Part shown: positions 13,900 to 15,102 of the stretch, piece after piece
Position numbering within the stretch: the first letter of the stretch is position 1
Layout of the letters: each line of letters opens with the position of its first letter
From: Longimicrobiales bacterium
GTDB lineage: Bacteria; Gemmatimonadota; Gemmatimonadetes; Longimicrobiales; Gaopeijiaceae
Assembly: GCA_028280205.1 (NCBI GenBank)
Contig: JANQME010000150.1
Location: 1-15,102, forward strand
Direction: 5' to 3'
DNA length: 15,102 nt
Program-made: the position numbers and the translations under genes
Notes under the pieces: generated by a model
What the model saw: the letters and a program-made list of their open reading frames with translations, nothing else
Database searches by the model: none
What the model was told of the DNA's origin: nothing

Positions 13900-15102
13900 C
13901 TACCGGTCTCCGCGAATGGAACGGAGGCGTGCGCGTGCATCGTCCGCGAGCGCCGTCCGATCGAGATCGACGGCGGCCTCGGCGAGTCCCTCCAGAGACG
14001 GCACACGCTCGGGGGCGAAGTCGAGGCTGCGCTGAAAGGCCGCGAGTCCGCGCGCGGCATCCCCTGCGGTCAACGCCACCTCGCCGAGCATCTCGTGCGG
14101 AGGCTTCAGGCTGGCCGGCGGACCGAACTCGAAGGGGAGCCCCTCCTCGATCTCCACGGCTTCTTCGAGCAGGGCCAGAGCGCTCGTATGGTCGCCCCGC
14201 TGCACGCTCGCGAGCGCGTCGAGCTCGAGTCGCATGATCCGCTGGCGAGGGGTCGGCTGCTCGCCCGTCGAAGCGCGCAGCGCCGCGACGGCGGCGTCGG
14301 CTCGTTCGGCGTCGCCCGACTGCAAGGCCGCGAAGGCGGTGACGAAGTGGTAGGCGGGGACGTCGACCTCGGCGGCCAGCCGCGTGGCGTCGTCCCAGCG
14401 CTCGGTGTCCAGCACGTGTCGGGCCCTCATGTTCGCGAAGTAGGCCAACTCCGCAGTCGAGGCGCCTCCCCGGCGCACGAGGTCGTGGCACGCGCGCATC
14501 CCGCGCTCCGCGTCGTCGAGGTCGCCCCGCATCAGCCACCCGTAGTGGAGCCACGAGGTGTAGTGTCCGCAGACGTTGGGGTGCCGGTCCAGCTCCGCCC
14601 GGCGGGCGTTCTGAACATCCCGGGCGCGGATGTTGGCGGCGATCACCTCGTCCCACATGCCCATCGCGACGAAGATGTGCGACGTCATGTGCTGCGCGTG
14701 TGCCGCGTCGGGCGCGATCTCGGCGTAGGCGCGTGCGGCTTCGAGTCCGAGCGGCGCATGAATCGGATCGTCGAAGGAATGGATGATGTAGTGGGCCGCG
14801 CCGGGGTGATCGGGGTTTGCGTCGAAGACGGGCTGCGCGGTCGCCGCGGCCTTCATGTAGCTCGCGAAGTCCCGCTCGCCGTCGGTCTTCCCCAGGATGG
14901 CGAGGGCGTGGAAGGCGCGCGCTTCCAGGTCGTCCGGGTACGCGGCGGACAGTCGACCCATCGCCTGCATGTACGCGAGGTCCCGATCCGTCTTGCTCCC
15001 CGACCCGTAGAGGACGTCGATCGCTTCGAGGTATGCCGCCTCCCGCTCCGTGGGGGCTCGCTCTCGGCGCGCCGCCGGCGTCGGCGCGTATCGTGCGAGC
15101 GC
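13900..15102 (-). CDS. TPR-repeat protein with conserved His-rich region, N-terminus cut by window edge
   Basis: Open for 400 residues from the right edge to TAG at 13902-13900; the true start lies outside. The sequence is helical throughout with TPR-like pairs (RAFHALAILG, YGWLMRGDLDDAERG, ALASVQRGDHTSALALLEEA, EVALTAGDAARGLAAFQRSL). A histidine-rich block is distinctive: HPGAAHYIIHSFDDPIHA, then HAQHMTSHIFVAMGMWDE. From memory, this block recurs in a family of TPR proteins of unknown function in Gemmatimonadota and Acidobacteriota; the clustered His may bind a metal, but that is inference. The N-terminal signal, if any, cannot be seen. It converges on the ankyrin gene with only 6 bases between the stop codons. 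The last ATG in view (14970) is internal, because the frame continues upstream with family-like sequence. Confidence 0.85.
   Translation of the reverse strand, partial: ALARYAPTPAARRERAPTEREAAYLEAIDVLYGSGSKTDRDLAYMQAMGRLSAAYPDDLEARAFHALAILGKTDGERDFASYMKAAATAQPVFDANPDHPGAAHYIIHSFDDPIHAPLGLEAARAYAEIAPDAAHAQHMTSHIFVAMGMWDEVIAANIRARDVQNARRAELDRHPNVCGHYTSWLHYGWLMRGDLDDAERGMRACHDLVRRGGASTAELAYFANMRARHVLDTERWDDATRLAAEVDVPAYHFVTAFAALQSGDAERADAAVAALRASTGEQPTPRQRIMRLELDALASVQRGDHTSALALLEEAVEIEEGLPFEFGPPASLKPPHEMLGEVALTAGDAARGLAAFQRSLDFAPERVPSLEGLAEAAVDLDRTALADDARARLRSIRGDR

Noticed and set aside
12590..14656. 688-codon minus-strand open frame across the HTH and ankyrin genes
   Set aside because: The translation is Arg/Pro-rich without any domain, while the plus strand carries recognisable HTH and ankyrin repeats and the downstream half lies over the TPR gene.

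Overview
The window is a 15.1 kb stretch of very GC-rich bacterial chromosome, densely coding on both strands. No tRNA, rRNA, insertion sequence, CRISPR array or phage module is visible. Several features suggest Gemmatimonadota, with Acidobacteriota a weaker alternative: an orphan FtsX-type permease with an N-terminal soluble prefix (ADOP-like), an M14 peptidase with a C-terminal amidotransferase-like domain, lipoprotein cyclophilins and a His-rich TPR protein. This assignment is an inference from gene content and base composition, not a search result.

Left part (1-4323). A large ADOP-type permease on the minus strand runs off the left edge. A cysteine synthase (CysK type) lies upstream of it on the same strand. 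A palindrome overlaps a possible -10 element in the 91-base gap between them. Divergent from cysK is a small lipoprotein of the cyclophilin fold whose active-site loop is degenerate. A hairpin with a T-tract follows it.

Middle part (4324-9735). A single-domain cold-shock protein has a structured leader, a clear ribosome binding site and a strong terminator hairpin. It is followed by a homocysteine S-methyltransferase (MmuM type) and a DUF1801 gene that is broken by an internal deletion plus frameshift. Next is a secreted 875-residue M14 metallopeptidase. It converges on a second cyclophilin lipoprotein, which has canonical active-site residues; a 13-bp hairpin covers both stop codons.

Right part (9736-15102). 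A threonine aldolase (LtaE type) overlaps a GNAT acetyltransferase by the four bases GTGA. MsrA follows, then a small protein with two helix-turn-helix-like segments and a Lys-rich tail. An ankyrin-repeat protein appears to start inside the end of that gene, in another frame. The last gene is a convergent TPR protein cut by the right edge.

Taken together, several genes touch sulfur amino acids (cysteine synthase, homocysteine methyltransferase, methionine sulfoxide reductase) or envelope protein handling (two cyclophilin lipoproteins, a secreted peptidase, a permease). Most sit in separate transcription units, so this is a loose theme rather than a proven pathway cluster. I found no convincing new multi-gene system. 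The best candidates for a second look are the tandem-HTH protein with its overprinted ankyrin neighbour, the diverged cyclophilin, and several palindromes at gene junctions.
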